The translations under genes were made by a program, and so were the position numbers. Positions 36,570 to 36,570 of a stretch of DNA of 36,570 bases are shown one piece after another. The stretch is from Candidatus Omnitrophota bacterium (GTDB lineage: Bacteria > Omnitrophota > Gorgyraeia > Zapsychrales > Zapsychraceae): the NCBI GenBank assembly GCA_016214285.1, contig JACROV010000052.1, positions 1 to 36,570 on the forward strand, read 5' to 3'. The stretch's first letter is position 1. Each line of letters starts with the position of its first letter. Under the pieces are notes generated by a model. The model was not told the DNA's origin. It ran no database searches and saw nothing but the letters and a program-made list of their open reading frames with translations.

Positions 36570-36570
36570 C

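Noticed and set aside
3-36569. Stop-codon reassignment as the reason for the long frame
   Set aside because: No TAA, TAG or TGA was found in the frame at all, and the nested small genes use normal stops (TAA, TGA), so the standard code is sufficient.

Overview
The striking fact about this window is one reading frame. On the minus strand, codons aligned to plus-strand positions 3k..3k+2 stay open across the whole window. I translated it from 36569 down to 3, about 12,189 codons, without finding a stop. Both ends, and the active-site codons I spot-checked between them, share the same phase. The ORF runs off both ends, so it is an internal slice of a titin-scale protein. Giant proteins of this type (multidomain, many membrane helices, wall-degrading domains) have been reported from Candidatus Omnitrophota. 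Together with palindromic and short tandem spacer-type repeats, that makes an Omnitrophota or similar ultra-small, host-dependent bacterium the best guess (inference). There are no rRNA or tRNA genes, no CRISPR array and no transposase.

Layout of the giant protein, N to C (high to low coordinates): helical and Pro-rich segments (36569-33990); a spacer-like stretch holding a hairpin and a same-strand nested small gene (33990-33330); membrane segments with a HEKAH zincin-type site (33310-31930); more membrane helices (31760-30480); a lytic transglycosylase domain (29870-29520); a degenerate M23-like fold (28790-28560); beta-rich and coiled-coil regions (28550-24250); a beta-strand region resembling an outer-membrane barrel (23750-23050); a clan-A glycoside hydrolase (21360-20470); RHS/YD-like beta repeats (20350-17750); a very hydrophobic polytopic region (17540-13730); a possible glycosyltransferase-like domain (13690-12240); a hydrophobic repeat domain here called R (12190-11770); then a 2H phosphoesterase-like domain, a complete NodU/CmcH carbamoyltransferase, a radical SAM domain, a hexapeptide-like beta-solenoid and a DUF218/YdcF domain (10130-2860). 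Many junctions carry a short Ser-Ser-Pro-(Val/Ile/Ala) motif written with different synonymous codons.

Nested inside this ORF, on the opposite strand, is a second layer: compact cassettes with their own promoter and conventional small genes. They are two versions of a two-gene membrane-peptide cassette (181-481, 619-919), a DUF433/truncated DUF5615/DUF2283 cassette (1386-1907), a DUF5678 plus retropepsin-like cassette (2122-2723) and a VapBC-type antitoxin/PIN toxin pair (10314-10941). Three have exact or near-exact TTGACA-N17-TATAnT promoters. The first four are interleaved with copies or halves of the R repeat, so the layout resembles a gene-cassette array built into a protein-coding repeat. 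The giant frame stays open through every cassette.

The giant protein looks suited to envelope attack or remodelling (lytic transglycosylase, glycoside hydrolase, membrane anchors), with cytosol-type modifying enzymes on its C-terminal side. The mix of compartments suggests either a processed polyprotein or a topologically complex machine. The nested cassettes could stabilise the locus by addiction or supply processing or immunity functions; those roles are inference.
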